Part shown: piece by piece, positions 51,647 through 60,196 of the stretch
Layout: every line of letters begins with the position of its first letter
How positions within the stretch are numbered: position 1 is the first letter of the stretch
DNA from: an uncultured Porphyromonas sp.
GTDB taxonomy: Bacteria; Bacteroidota; Bacteroidia; Bacteroidales; Porphyromonadaceae
Reading direction: 5' to 3'
Assembly (NCBI RefSeq): GCF_938039215.1
Contig: NZ_CALHVI010000005.1
Coordinates: forward strand, 16,845 to 80,844
Length of the DNA: 64,000 bases
Made by a program: the position numbers and the translations under genes
Notes under the pieces: model-generated
Told to the model about the DNA's origin: nothing
Databases searched by the model: none
What the model saw: the letters and a program-made list of their open reading frames with translations, nothing else

Positions 51647-53257
51647 CTAGAGGTGGAGCGTGCGGTCACATTGGGCCGCTACATCTGGATGATGCGTGAT
51701 GAAGATCACAAGCCTATCGGAGGCATGAGCTCGTAGGTATTGGAGGAACTGAGCTTCGGTATCTTGGTCTAGGGCTGAGGTCGCTTCGTCCAGCAGGAGG
51801 ATCTTCCCAGGACGCAGTAGAGCACGAGCGATGGCGATACGCTGTGCTTGCCCTTCGGAGAGCCCCAGACCTCGCTCCCCGATGAGCGTGTCTAGCCCCT
51901 TGGGGAGATCGAAGACAAAGTCTGCTACCGCTAGGCGTAGTACGCGCTTGAGGTCGGCATCTGTCGCATCTTCGTCCCCGATGAGGAGGTTCTCACGGAC
52001 GGTACCACTGAAGAGGGATCCGCCTTGAGGTACATAGACGAAGTTGCCTCGAGTGACCTCATTCACTGGGTAAGAGCCCGTCGCTGAAGAGAGGCTGATT
52101 GACCCTTGTGTCGGTGGGACTAACCCAAGGAGGAGACGCAGTAGAGTCGTCTTACCCGCTCCCGTGCGCCCCATCAGAGCGATCATCTCTCCCGAGGAGG
52201 CTTCTAGGGAGAAGTTCTGGTAGATCCACCTTTCCTCTTCACCATAGCGGAAGCTCATATCCTTGACCTCAAGATGGATGGGACCAGTGAGCTGTACCCT
52301 GCGCCCCGTGAGCTCAGTCTTGAACTCAAGGAGGTTCACCAGACGGTCAAGGGAAGACTTCGAAGCAATGAGCGAGGGGAGTATCCCGATGAGTGTAGTC
52401 AGTGGAGACTGTATGCGTGCCACGAGCTGAAGGAAGGAGGTCATCAGCCCGAAGGTGATCGTCCCACCATAGAGACCACGTGCGCTCCAGAGGAAGGCAA
52501 CGATATAGCCGCTGGAGAAGGCCCCTTGCATGATGAGGTTCGCAAAGACCGAGACAAGAGTCTGGCGCTTCACCGCACGGAGGTACTTCCCTTGGCGCAT
52601 CAGCAGATGGTCGATGGAGGTAGCCTGACGCTCGAAGGTGCGGATGACAGTCTGGTTGAGCAGCGTCTCTTGGATCTGTGCTGTGATCTCACTCTCCGCT
52701 TGCTTCATCTCATCGGTATAGTGACGCATGCGCTTGTAGTACACCTTGCTGAAGATCGCAAGTAGAGGCATCCCTACCCCAAGGATTAGGGCCAGTGTCG
52801 GACTGAAGTAGTAGAGCAAGCACAATGCCCCTACGAGCTGAGCTGCTGCAAGGAAGGCTGTTGGGAGCGAAGAGACAAAGAAGGTGACCAATCCATCTGT
52901 ATCCTTGAGCATGCGCAGGACCATGTCCCCGCTGTGCATCTGCCCGAGGCTAGACCAGCGAGAGTAGAGGAGGTGGGAGAAGACTTTGGATTGTACGGCA
53001 TTGCTCATCTTGGCGCCGGTATAGTTCGTCAGGCGCACCGAGATGACACGGAAGAGTACCTGTAGCCCGAGTGTCACGACTAGAGCTATCGAGAAGGTGT
53101 GTATGGAGCCGTCTCTCTGATGTGCTGCGATGTCGATGACGCACTTCGAGAGCCAGATGAAGACCAGGTTAGTGGCGACGGTCCCCAGACCGAAGAGGAT
53201 GATCAAGATGATCCCCCACTTGTGTCCTCTTAGGATGAAGCGTACTAGGTCGATCAT
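51647..53257 (-). CDS. ABC exporter, half-transporter
   Basis: A 536-residue fused membrane/ATPase exporter. Six membrane segments lie in residues ~15-300, followed by the nucleotide-binding domain: Walker A GRTGAGKT (363-370), signature LSEGQ (466-470), Walker B ILLLDE (486-491) and a late FITHHPD. There is no N-terminal C39 peptidase domain. It overlaps the nucleotidyltransferase gene as ATGA. Within the PqqD-nucleotidyltransferase-ABC operon it is the likely export step for a modified peptide or other product (inference). Confidence 0.85.
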   Translation of the reverse strand: MIDLVRFILRGHKWGIILIILFGLGTVATNLVFIWLSKCVIDIAAHQRDGSIHTFSIALVVTLGLQVLFRVISVRLTNYTGAKMSNAVQSKVFSHLLYSRWSSLGQMHSGDMVLRMLKDTDGLVTFFVSSLPTAFLAAAQLVGALCLLYYFSPTLALILGVGMPLLAIFSKVYYKRMRHYTDEMKQAESEITAQIQETLLNQTVIRTFERQATSIDHLLMRQGKYLRAVKRQTLVSVFANLIMQGAFSSGYIVAFLWSARGLYGGTITFGLMTSFLQLVARIQSPLTTLIGILPSLIASKSSLDRLVNLLEFKTELTGRRVQLTGPIHLEVKDMSFRYGEEERWIYQNFSLEASSGEMIALMGRTGAGKTTLLRLLLGLVPPTQGSISLSSATGSYPVNEVTRGNFVYVPQGGSLFSGTVRENLLIGDEDATDADLKRVLRLAVADFVFDLPKGLDTLIGERGLGLSEGQAQRIAIARALLRPGKILLLDEATSALDQDTEAQFLQYLRAHASDRLVIFITHHPDVAAQCDRTLHL

Positions 53258-54396
53258 CTCCGATGGCGTACGAGGAGCAAGAGATGCCCCAAGACCGAGC
53301 CCCAGATGATGCGGGAGGCATGGATGGGGGTAATGGAATAGAGACGGCGTGATCGGCGGGCTTTGAAGACAAGCTTACGCCAGTTGGATACCCACACGTT
53401 CTGGGACTTGCCGGGGCGCTGAGCGAAGCCGAAGTTGCCACTGTAGAGGACATCGAGCATCACTTGGTCGGTATTGGGATCCTCCCGCTCCAGCAGAGGG
53501 AAGGGGAAGATGCTTGGGGAGACACGAAGGTGACGGATCGCAGCTTGGGCAAAGAGCTGCATCGGATAGAGGATATCTAGGTCACGAGCATAGGAGAGGA
53601 TCTTCTCCTTGTCGAGCTGATCCTTCAGTCGGGTCATCAGCAGAAGCCAGTCACTGAACTGACGGAAGCCTACCCCCCAATGAAGCCAATGGAAGAAGAG
53701 GTGGATGAAGACATAGACGACATTGAGCTCATTGGGGAGCGTATGCACGGTGTAGTCTCCGAGGGATAGGGGGAGAAGAGTTCTTGACTCTATGGCTTCA
53801 CGGAGTAGCTTGTCGAAGGTCCTATTGTGGCGCTTGTGGTCGAAGAAGACTGCTCGAGCATGGTTCTCGATGACGGTACGACCATAGGAGAAGGCCGTGT
53901 GTCCATAGCGCACCTCTGAGTCATCGTGGAGGTGGAAGCCCTGCTGGGTCAGTAGGTCGTTCGCTCGCTCGTAGTCGCTATTGGATGTGAAGAGTACATC
54001 TAGGTCACCACCAGAGCGTAGGGATGGATCGGGATAGTACTGACCTAGGCTCAGCCCCTTGAGGAGGATGAAGGGGAGACCTGCATCTTCGTAGAGCTTG
54101 GAGAGCTTGCCTAGGGTACCGATCAGGTAGGTGTTTGCCCGTCGGGTCAGCTCGATCTCCGAGAAGATCATCAGGCACATGTTGCGGTTGGGCAGGGAGC
54201 CCTTTGGCAAGGTGAGGATCCGGTCTCCGACGAAGGCGGGCACGGCATGTGAGGTCGCCAGTCGGTGGATCCTACGCCACGACTTCTCCTCTAGGCCTGC
54301 GAATAACTCAGGTCTAGGAAGCTCGCTGTGTAAGGCACAGCTCAGGAGCTCTAGGAAAAGCTCCTCGTCACGGGAGAGCGTAGAGGTAGTACTCAA
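53254..54396 (-). CDS. Nucleotidyltransferase-fold protein (NTP_transf_5 family)
   Basis: A 380-residue protein of the NTP_transf_5 type. The core FILLKGLSLGQYYPDPSLRSGGDLDVLF (in two stretches) has the GD-D pair of nucleotidyltransferases. Start is TTG at 54396, which overlaps the PqqD stop as TTGA; no ATG is available upstream. Such proteins occur beside PqqD-like proteins and in some lasso-peptide clusters. Catalysis and substrate are unknown. Confidence 0.75.
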   Translation of the reverse strand: MSTTSTLSRDEELFLELLSCALHSELPRPELFAGLEEKSWRRIHRLATSHAVPAFVGDRILTLPKGSLPNRNMCLMIFSEIELTRRANTYLIGTLGKLSKLYEDAGLPFILLKGLSLGQYYPDPSLRSGGDLDVLFTSNSDYERANDLLTQQGFHLHDDSEVRYGHTAFSYGRTVIENHARAVFFDHKRHNRTFDKLLREAIESRTLLPLSLGDYTVHTLPNELNVVYVFIHLFFHWLHWGVGFRQFSDWLLLMTRLKDQLDKEKILSYARDLDILYPMQLFAQAAIRHLRVSPSIFPFPLLEREDPNTDQVMLDVLYSGNFGFAQRPGKSQNVWVSNWRKLVFKARRSRRLYSITPIHASRIIWGSVLGHLLLLVRHRR

Positions 54397-54659
54397 TAGA
54401 TGATCTCTGTTTCCTTGAGCATCTGGACGAGGAGTTCGATGTCGGCGCGTGCCTGCTCCCCGCTTACTTCATAGCGACTAGTGAGGAGTTCTACCCAGTC
54501 CTCTAGGGTGAAGTCCTTCCCTCGTACGCTCTCTATGAGATAGGCAGCACTATCGTTGAGGCTGACGGCCTGTGTATAGTCCAAGCTGTCTCCAGAGCCC
54601 ACGATCATGATGTACTCATCGGCGATCTTACGTAGAGAGATTTGGTCTTTGATTCTCAT
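54393..54659 (-). CDS. PqqD-like RRE-domain protein
   Basis: An 88-residue PqqD-family protein: ISLRKIADEYIMIVG, then VSLNDSAAYLIE and a winged C-terminal helix region. PqqD folds act as RiPP recognition elements that bind a precursor leader peptide. It heads an operon with the nucleotidyltransferase and the ABC exporter, with 4-bp stop/start overlaps throughout. No peptide precursor, protease or cyclase gene is visible next to it, so the system may use a distant precursor or a different substrate. Confidence 0.8.
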   Translation of the reverse strand: MRIKDQISLRKIADEYIMIVGSGDSLDYTQAVSLNDSAAYLIESVRGKDFTLEDWVELLTSRYEVSGEQARADIELLVQMLKETEIIY

Positions 54660-54725
54660 CCTATGGTTGTGATTTGTTGTTTGTCGTTGCTGAGCTTTCC
54701 CACGAATATATGATGTGGGGGAGCA

Positions 54726-55145
54726 TCAGTCCCAATCCTCGTCCCAGTCGAAGAAGTCTAGATCCTCGGGAAGATCTTCTGCGAATTGATCGAGATCACG
54801 GCGATCTTTTTTTGTAGGTCGACCTAGGCCTTTAGCTCGGTCGACGAAGCCAGAGATACGCTGGAGCTCAAGGATCTCATACTGAGACTGAGGTGTGACA
54901 TTCTCCATATACTGGGGCACGAGCTTGGCGCCCACTCGGTGACCCAAGAGGTCAAGCACACGGAAGGAGTACTCTATCGGAGGTTTGCGGACGGAGATGA
55001 CTTCTCCTCGCTGCACGAGACGAGAGGGCTTGACGCTCGTCCCCCCTATGCTGACACGACCTTTCTTGCAGGCATCTGTCGCTATAGAGCGGGTCTTGAA
55101 TATACGTACGGCCCAGAGCCATTTGTCTACACGAACTTCTTCCAT
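54726..55145 (-). CDS. S4-domain RNA-binding protein, Hsp15-like
   Basis: A 139-residue protein with an S4 domain at the start (VRVDKWLWAVRIFKTRS, then KKGRVSIGGTSVKPSR), a beta-rich middle and an acidic C-terminal tail (DLPEDLDFFDWDEDWD). Hsp15-type proteins bind stalled 50S subunits carrying peptidyl-tRNA. The ATG at 55145 is preferred over 55229 because a -7 box (55167-55174) lies between and S4 proteins of this family begin at MEEVRVDKW. The acidic tail is longer than usual. Confidence 0.88.
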   Translation of the reverse strand: MEEVRVDKWLWAVRIFKTRSIATDACKKGRVSIGGTSVKPSRLVQRGEVISVRKPPIEYSFRVLDLLGHRVGAKLVPQYMENVTPQSQYEILELQRISGFVDRAKGLGRPTKKDRRDLDQFAEDLPEDLDFFDWDEDWD

Positions 55146-55166
55146 ACACTCCTCAGAGAGTTTCAG

Positions 55167-55174
55167 CAAAGATA
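55167..55174 (-). promoter_or_regulatory. Bacteroidota -7 box deciding the S4 gene start
   Basis: TATCTTTG on the minus strand lies 22 bp upstream of the ATG at 55145 but inside the longer frame that starts at 55229. Confidence 0.6.
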
Positions 55175-55326
55175 TGTAATCTCTATCGAAATATGTTGAG
55201 TCTCTCCGGCGCATGGCGATAGAGTACATCTATCTGGCGATACTCTGCCTGCTCTTAGGTTAAGAAACTACTAAAATGCTCCCGAAAGTTACTGAAAAAA
55301 GCGAATAAACAGAGTGTACACACCCA

Positions 55327-55359
55327 CTACTCTATGCCTCGAAAAGAGGCGCAGAGTAG
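55327..55359 (-). terminator. Hairpin downstream of mutS
   Basis: CTACTCT-GCCTC (55327-55340) pairs with GAGGC-AGAGTAG (55346-55359) with a small internal bulge; a T-run lies some 15 bases beyond on the minus strand. Confidence 0.5.
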
Positions 55360-55386
55360 CACTTGATGGGAAGGTAGAAGCTAGGA

Positions 55387-58047
55387 TTAGGGAGTCTTCA
55401 GAAGGCTCTGGATCTCACTCAGCTTGTTCAGCGCTTCGAGTGGTGTGAGGCTGTCGATCTGTACGGAGAGTAGACGCTCACGGATATCGGAGAGTACGGG
55501 ATCATCGAGCTGGAAGAAGCTCATCTGTACCCCCGTAGAGATCTGTTCGGTGGGCAGGGTCTTGGGGGCTTCAGCTCGGCTAACCTGTACCTCTTGTCCG
55601 AGGCCTGTGACCTCATGGATATGAGCGGACTCGAGCTGGGTAAGGATCTCGGAGGCTCTAGTCGTGATGCTCTGAGGCATCCCTCCGAGGCGGGCTACTT
55701 GGATCCCGAAGCTATGTTCGCTCCCGCCCCGTACGAGCTTGCGAAGGAAGAGCATCTTCCCTTCGATCTCTCGGGCGGAGACATTGTAGTTCTTCACTCG
55801 GGGAAGGCGAGCTTCGAGGTCGTTGAGCTCATGGTAGTGTGTGGCAAAGAGCGTCTTGGGGCGACCATGGGGATTGTCATGGAGGTACTCGATGATCGCC
55901 CAAGCTATCGAGATCCCGTCGTAGGTGCTCGTCCCACGACCGAGCTCGTCGAAGAGGACGAGGGAGCGTGGGGTAAGGGCATTGAGGATGCTGGAAGCCT
56001 CCTGCATCTCGACCATGAAGGTGGATTCGCCACGTGAGATATTGTCCGAAGCTCCTACACGGGTGAAGATCCCATCGGTGAGCCCTAGGTGAGCAGCTTC
56101 AGCGGGCACGAACGAGCCGATCTGAGCGAGCAGGATGATCAGAGCTGTCTGGCGTAGGAGGGCGGACTTACCACTCATGTTGGGCCCTGTGATGACCATG
56201 ATCTGCGTCTCGTCTTCGTCGAGGTGTACATCGTTGGGCACATAGCTCTGTCCGAAGGGGAGCTGCTGCTCGATGACGGGGTGTCGCCCTGCACGGATGT
56301 CGATGGCGAGACCATCATCGACGACGGGGCAAGCATAGCGATCACGCACGGCGACCTCGGCGAGGGCGGTGAGGCAGTCTACCTCGGCGATGATGCGGGC
56401 ATTCTGCTGGAGGGCACGGATGAAGCGGGATAGACGCACGAGGAGATCAGCATAGAGTCGGCTCTCGAGGCTAGCGATACGCTCTTCGGCACCTAGGATC
56501 TTCTCCTCGTATTCCTTCAGTTCGGGGAAGATGTAGCGCTCTGCATTGACCAGAGTCTGCTTACGAGTCCAGTCCTCGGGTACCTTATCCTTGTGTGTGG
56601 AGCGAACCTCCACATAGTAGCCGAAGACATTGTTGAAGGCGACCTTGAGCGAAGTGATGCCGGTGCGCTCGCTCTCTCGCCGCTGGAGCTGAAGGAGATA
56701 GTCCTTGCCGTGGGTGGAGAGCTGACGTAGTTCGTCGAGCTCAGGGTTGATGCCTGAGGCTATGGTAGCACCTCGGCCGAGGGCTGAAGGGGGCTCTTCG
56801 GTGAGGGTATGCTCGATGTCGGCGATGAGCTCTTCGGTAGGGGCAAGACGGGTAGCCAGCTGGGCTAGGTCCGTGGAGTCGGAGCTGGAGGCAAGGGCTC
56901 CGAGCTGATTGATCTGTCGGAGGGAGACGGCTAGCTGGCGCACTTCACGAGGAGAGATGCGTCCGACGGCGGCCTTTGAAGCAAGGCGCTCAAGGTCTCC
57001 GATGCCTAGGAGGAGTTCGGTGAAGGTGCGGCGGAGCTCATGCCCTCGTGTGAGGTCACCGACGATACGCTGACGGCGATGGATCTCGCCGAGGTCGATC
57101 AGCGGGAAGGAGAGCCAGTGTCTGAGGAGTCGTCCCCCCATGGCGGTCTCCGTGCGGTCGATGATGTCGAGGAGGCTTTTCCCTTCCTCTCGGTTCATCG
57201 GAGCTAGGATCTCAAGGCTTCGGAGGGTGAAGCTGTCTAGGCGCATGTAGCTCAGACGGTCGATGCTCCGAAGGGTAGTGATGTGCCCGAGCTCGGTGTG
57301 GCTCGTCAGCTCTAGATAGTTAAGGATAGCCCCTGCGACGGCGATGGAGGCAGGGCGCTGCTCGAGGCCTAGCCCCTTGAGGCTCTGCAGGCCGAAGTGG
57401 GCGGTGAGCTTGCGGCGATTGTTCTCGACGGCGAAGCTCCAGTCCTCGACTTCGAAGACGAAGCCTCGGTAGGAGAAGAGGCGGTCGAGGAGGCTGCGAC
57501 AGCTTCGCTCGACGAGCACTTCCTTGGGCTGGTAGGAGCTCAGGAGCTTCTCTAGATGCTCGGGGCTTCCCTCGGAGACGACAAATTCACCCGTAGAGAT
57601 GTCGAGGAAGGCGATGCTCCCTGGACCCTGTTCCCCAGAGGGAAGGTAGACGGCTGCTAGATAGTTGTTCTCCTTGCTTCGTAGCACGTTGTCCCCGAGG
57701 ACGACTCCTGGGGTGACGAGCTCGGTGATACCTCGCTTGACGAGCTTCTTCGTCAGCTTGGGATCCTCGAGCTGATCACAGATGGCCACACGGCGACCTG
57801 CACGCACGAGCTTGGGAAGGTAGCTGTCTAGGGCATGGTGGGGGAAGCCCGCCAGCTCGATGTGCATCGCCGAACCATTGGCTCGGCGAGTGAGGGTGAT
57901 CCCCAGGATCTCGGCGGCAGCGATGGCATCATCGCTGAAGGTCTCATAGAAGTCACCGACCCGAAAGAGTAGGATCGCATCGGGGTGCTTACCCTTGAGC
58001 TCCAGGTACTGCTTCATCAGAGGGGTCTCAGCGATTTTCTTTGCCAT
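55387..58047 (-). CDS. mutS: DNA mismatch repair protein MutS
   Basis: Recognises mismatches and starts repair. The mismatch-binding domain begins with the Phe-x-Glu motif region (VGDFYETFSDDA, residues ~31-42). Connector, lever and clamp domains follow, then the ATPase with Walker A TGPNMSGKSALL, and later Walker B-like VLFDELGRGTSTYDG and the THYHEL motif. The length of 886 is normal for the full family. Transcribed apart from the thioesterase gene 32 bp upstream, possibly as one unit. Confidence 0.98.
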   Translation of the reverse strand: MAKKIAETPLMKQYLELKGKHPDAILLFRVGDFYETFSDDAIAAAEILGITLTRRANGSAMHIELAGFPHHALDSYLPKLVRAGRRVAICDQLEDPKLTKKLVKRGITELVTPGVVLGDNVLRSKENNYLAAVYLPSGEQGPGSIAFLDISTGEFVVSEGSPEHLEKLLSSYQPKEVLVERSCRSLLDRLFSYRGFVFEVEDWSFAVENNRRKLTAHFGLQSLKGLGLEQRPASIAVAGAILNYLELTSHTELGHITTLRSIDRLSYMRLDSFTLRSLEILAPMNREEGKSLLDIIDRTETAMGGRLLRHWLSFPLIDLGEIHRRQRIVGDLTRGHELRRTFTELLLGIGDLERLASKAAVGRISPREVRQLAVSLRQINQLGALASSSDSTDLAQLATRLAPTEELIADIEHTLTEEPPSALGRGATIASGINPELDELRQLSTHGKDYLLQLQRRESERTGITSLKVAFNNVFGYYVEVRSTHKDKVPEDWTRKQTLVNAERYIFPELKEYEEKILGAEERIASLESRLYADLLVRLSRFIRALQQNARIIAEVDCLTALAEVAVRDRYACPVVDDGLAIDIRAGRHPVIEQQLPFGQSYVPNDVHLDEDETQIMVITGPNMSGKSALLRQTALIILLAQIGSFVPAEAAHLGLTDGIFTRVGASDNISRGESTFMVEMQEASSILNALTPRSLVLFDELGRGTSTYDGISIAWAIIEYLHDNPHGRPKTLFATHYHELNDLEARLPRVKNYNVSAREIEGKMLFLRKLVRGGSEHSFGIQVARLGGMPQSITTRASEILTQLESAHIHEVTGLGQEVQVSRAEAPKTLPTEQISTGVQMSFFQLDDPVLSDIRERLLSVQIDSLTPLEALNKLSEIQSLLKTP

Positions 58048-58079
58048 AGTATCTAGGGGATGGAGGAGTGAGGAGGGGC

Positions 58080-58490
58080 TTACTTCCCTTCGGGGGAGAG
58101 GACATCCTTGAGGAGCTCAGCGAAGAACTCCCCACGGGTGAGGCGGCCGTGATCGACGACGACACATTCGACTTCGCCACGGGCAGCTAGTGTGCCGTCC
58201 AGATGAAGGATATCCTGATGGAAGATGAGCTTAGGGGCACGCATCGAGCAGCGAATGGCGGAGCGGAAGCTGTCGCCACTGCGCAGGCTCTTCTTGTAGG
58301 AGATGGTGACCTTGGTGACGAAGGCATCGAGGCCGTCCTCGTGCATCTGGCCGAAGTTGGCACCGAGGCTTTCGAGGAATTCATGACGTGTGTGCTCCAT
58401 GTAGTGCTGGTAGTTGGCGTTGTTCACTACGCCCTGAAGGTCGCATTCGTAGTCACGGACCTTCATGTCCAAGTTGAAGATGTAATTCAA
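58080..58490 (-). CDS. Acyl-CoA thioesterase, hotdog fold (4HBT)
   Basis: A 136-residue hotdog-fold protein with the family core YECDLQGVVNNANYQHYMEHTRHEF (in two stretches), where the Asp and the Asn-rich loop define the active site. The start is probably TTG at 58490, giving FNLDMKVRDYEC as in homologues; the ATG at 58466 is the alternative. A -7 box at 58581-58588 lies upstream. Hydrolyses acyl-CoA or acyl-ACP; substrate unknown. Confidence 0.85.
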   Translation of the reverse strand: MNYIFNLDMKVRDYECDLQGVVNNANYQHYMEHTRHEFLESLGANFGQMHEDGLDAFVTKVTISYKKSLRSGDSFRSAIRCSMRAPKLIFHQDILHLDGTLAARGEVECVVVDHGRLTRGEFFAELLKDVLSPEGK

Positions 58491-58580
58491 AGCGGTCTTT
58501 TTGTTTATAGCCCATATCTAGGGCGGGGGTGAATGAGCCGTAGCTGGTGAAGGGAGGTATAGCCTTCCGCCACGACGATG

Positions 58581-58588
58581 CAAAGTTA
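58581..58588 (-). promoter_or_regulatory. Bacteroidota -7 box for the thioesterase gene
   Basis: TAACTTTG on the minus strand, about 90 bp upstream of the start. Confidence 0.5.
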
Positions 58589-58610
58589 CACGAAATGCCT
58601 GAGCTACCCC

Positions 58611-58709
58611 CTCAGAGCGACCTACGGTAGGTCGCCGAAAAAACCTACTGTGGGTCGTCATCACGACCTACCGTGGGTCGGTAAGGCGACCCACAGTAGG
58701 TTTTTTTCG
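58611..58709 (+). repeat. Four-unit 23-bp palindromic element, plus orientation
   Basis: Units of form GACCYAC-N-GTRGGTC are centred at 58626, 58649, 58672 and 58695, exactly 23 bp apart. The left edge CTCAGAGCGACCTACGGTAG matches the minus-strand edge of the element at 48470-48567 without mismatch; a T-run (58701-58707) closes it. It lies in the divergent region between the thioesterase gene and gapA, oriented toward gapA. Confidence 0.9.
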
Positions 58710-58736
58710 GCCTCGTCGGTGGATGCTCTTCGTGAC

Positions 58737-58773
58737 CCCTCGCAAAGCCTTATTGTAAGCGACTTTGCGAGGG
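58737..58773. other. Hairpin in the gapA upstream region
   Basis: CCCTCGCAAAG (58737-58747) pairs with CTTTGCGAGGG (58763-58773), loop 15. It has no T-run, and its role is unknown. Confidence 0.4.
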
Positions 58774-58947
58774 TCGGAAGTTCGCCGATCGAGAGGCGAA
58801 AAAAGAGCGGTTTTTCGGCGAATTTTTCTCGGGCTCAGAAGCCCTGCTTGGAGCCCTCCTTCGCGGTCCATCAGGAGGGTAGGTGGCGGGGGTAAAATAG
58901 GGCGGAAAGACGGGCTTCTGAAAGAATTTACGGAAGTGCGTCGCTCG

Positions 58948-58971
58948 TGTGGATAAATTTCTGTAATTTTG
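58948..58971 (+). promoter_or_regulatory. gapA promoter region: perfect DnaA-type box and -7 box
   Basis: TGTGGATAA (58948-58956) is a perfect DnaA-box core on the plus strand. TAATTTTG (58964-58971) fits TAnnTTTG and lies 88 bp upstream of the gapA ATG. Confidence 0.5.
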
Positions 58972-59058
58972 TAGCGTTGAGGACAATCCTCCATCCAAGG
59001 GAACACCTCGGCACCCACCAGATAAAGGAAAATCAGTTTAACGAAACGAAATAATAAG

Positions 59059-60063
59059 ATGATTAAAGTAGGTATCAACGGCTTCGGACGTATCGGCCGT
59101 TTTGTCTTCCGTGCTGCCCAGAAGCGTAGCGATATCGAGATCGTAGGTATCAATGACCTCCTCGATGCAGAGTACATGGCTTACATGCTCAAGTACGACA
59201 CGATGCACGGCCGCTTCGACGGTACGGTAGAAGTCAAGGACGGTAACCTCGTCGTCAACGGTAAGACTATCCGTGTCACGGCTGAGCGTAACCCTGCAGA
59301 CCTCAAGTGGAGCGAAATCGGCGCTGAATACGTCGTCGAATCTACCGGTCTCTTCCTCTCTAAGGACAAGGCTCAGGGCCACATCGACGCTGGTGCTAAG
59401 TACGTCGTGATGTCTGCTCCTTCTAAGGACGACACCCCTATGTTCGTCTGCGGTGTCAACACCGACAAGTACGTCAAGGGTACGCAGTTCGTATCCAACG
59501 CTTCTTGCACCACGAACTGCCTTGCTCCTCTTGCTAAGGTACTTCACGACAACTTCGGTATCACCGACGGTCTCATGACCACCGTACACGCTACCACCGC
59601 TACCCAGAAGACGGTTGACGGTCCTTCTGTCAAGGACTGGCGTGGTGGCCGTGCTGCTGCTGGCAACATCATCCCTTCTTCTACGGGTGCTGCTAAGGCT
59701 GTAGGTAAGGTCATCCCCGAACTCAATGGCAAGCTCACCGGTATGAGCTTCCGTGTCCCTACCCTCGATGTATCTGTCGTTGACCTCACCGTCAACCTCG
59801 CTAAGCCCGCTAGCTACGCTGAGATCTGCGAAGCTATCAAGAAGGCTTCCGAAGGTGAACTCAAGGGTATCCTCGGCTACACCGACGAAGATGTCGTATC
59901 TAGCGACTTCCTCGGCGACACCCGCACGTCTATCTTCGACGCTAAGGCAGGTATCGCTCTGACCGACAAGTTCGTCAAGCTCGTCAGCTGGTACGACAAC
60001 GAAATCGGTTACTCCAACAAGGTCCTCGACCTCGTAGCTCACATGGCTAAGGTCAACGGCTAA
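59059..60063 (+). CDS. gapA: Glyceraldehyde-3-phosphate dehydrogenase
   Basis: NAD-dependent glycolytic enzyme. The Rossmann motif GINGFGRIGR is at residues 5-14, catalytic Cys150 is in SNASCTTNCLAP, and His177 is in TTVHATTA. The length of 334 is normal. Codon use is strongly biased (few rare codons), the sign of high expression. A terminator follows the stop. Confidence 0.98.
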   Translation: MIKVGINGFGRIGRFVFRAAQKRSDIEIVGINDLLDAEYMAYMLKYDTMHGRFDGTVEVKDGNLVVNGKTIRVTAERNPADLKWSEIGAEYVVESTGLFLSKDKAQGHIDAGAKYVVMSAPSKDDTPMFVCGVNTDKYVKGTQFVSNASCTTNCLAPLAKVLHDNFGITDGLMTTVHATTATQKTVDGPSVKDWRGGRAAAGNIIPSSTGAAKAVGKVIPELNGKLTGMSFRVPTLDVSVVDLTVNLAKPASYAEICEAIKKASEGELKGILGYTDEDVVSSDFLGDTRTSIFDAKAGIALTDKFVKLVSWYDNEIGYSNKVLDLVAHMAKVNG

Positions 60064-60086
60064 GCCACTCCGACCTTCACACCTCT

Positions 60087-60139
60087 AGAAGCCCCTGAAT
60101 CCTAGGTGCCCTTCGTGGCCTCGGGATCCAGGGGCTTCT
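60087..60139 (+). terminator. Terminator after gapA
   Basis: AGAAGCCCCTG (60087-60097) pairs perfectly with CAGGGGCTTCT (60129-60139), with further pairing inside the loop. Confidence 0.7.
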
Positions 60140-60196
60140 CCTATTACAGACTCTAGGGGGCGAGTGTGAGCTCCTCCTCTGCCATCTCCTACAACT

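Noticed and set aside
48470..58709. Regular repeat-spacer arrays that could look like CRISPR
   Set aside because: Units are 15 bp with 8-bp spacers (23-bp period), spacers are partly reverse complements, there are no cas genes, and the units are palindromes. This does not match any CRISPR repeat/spacer length.
58668..59177. 169-residue frame on the minus strand before gapA
   Set aside because: It crosses the palindromic repeat, the gapA promoter and the gapA start, and its sequence is basic and low in hydrophobic pattern; it is a shadow.
59038..60042. 334-residue frame antisense to gapA
   Set aside because: Its length reflects the biased codon use of gapA. The sense protein has every catalytic motif; the antisense one has none.
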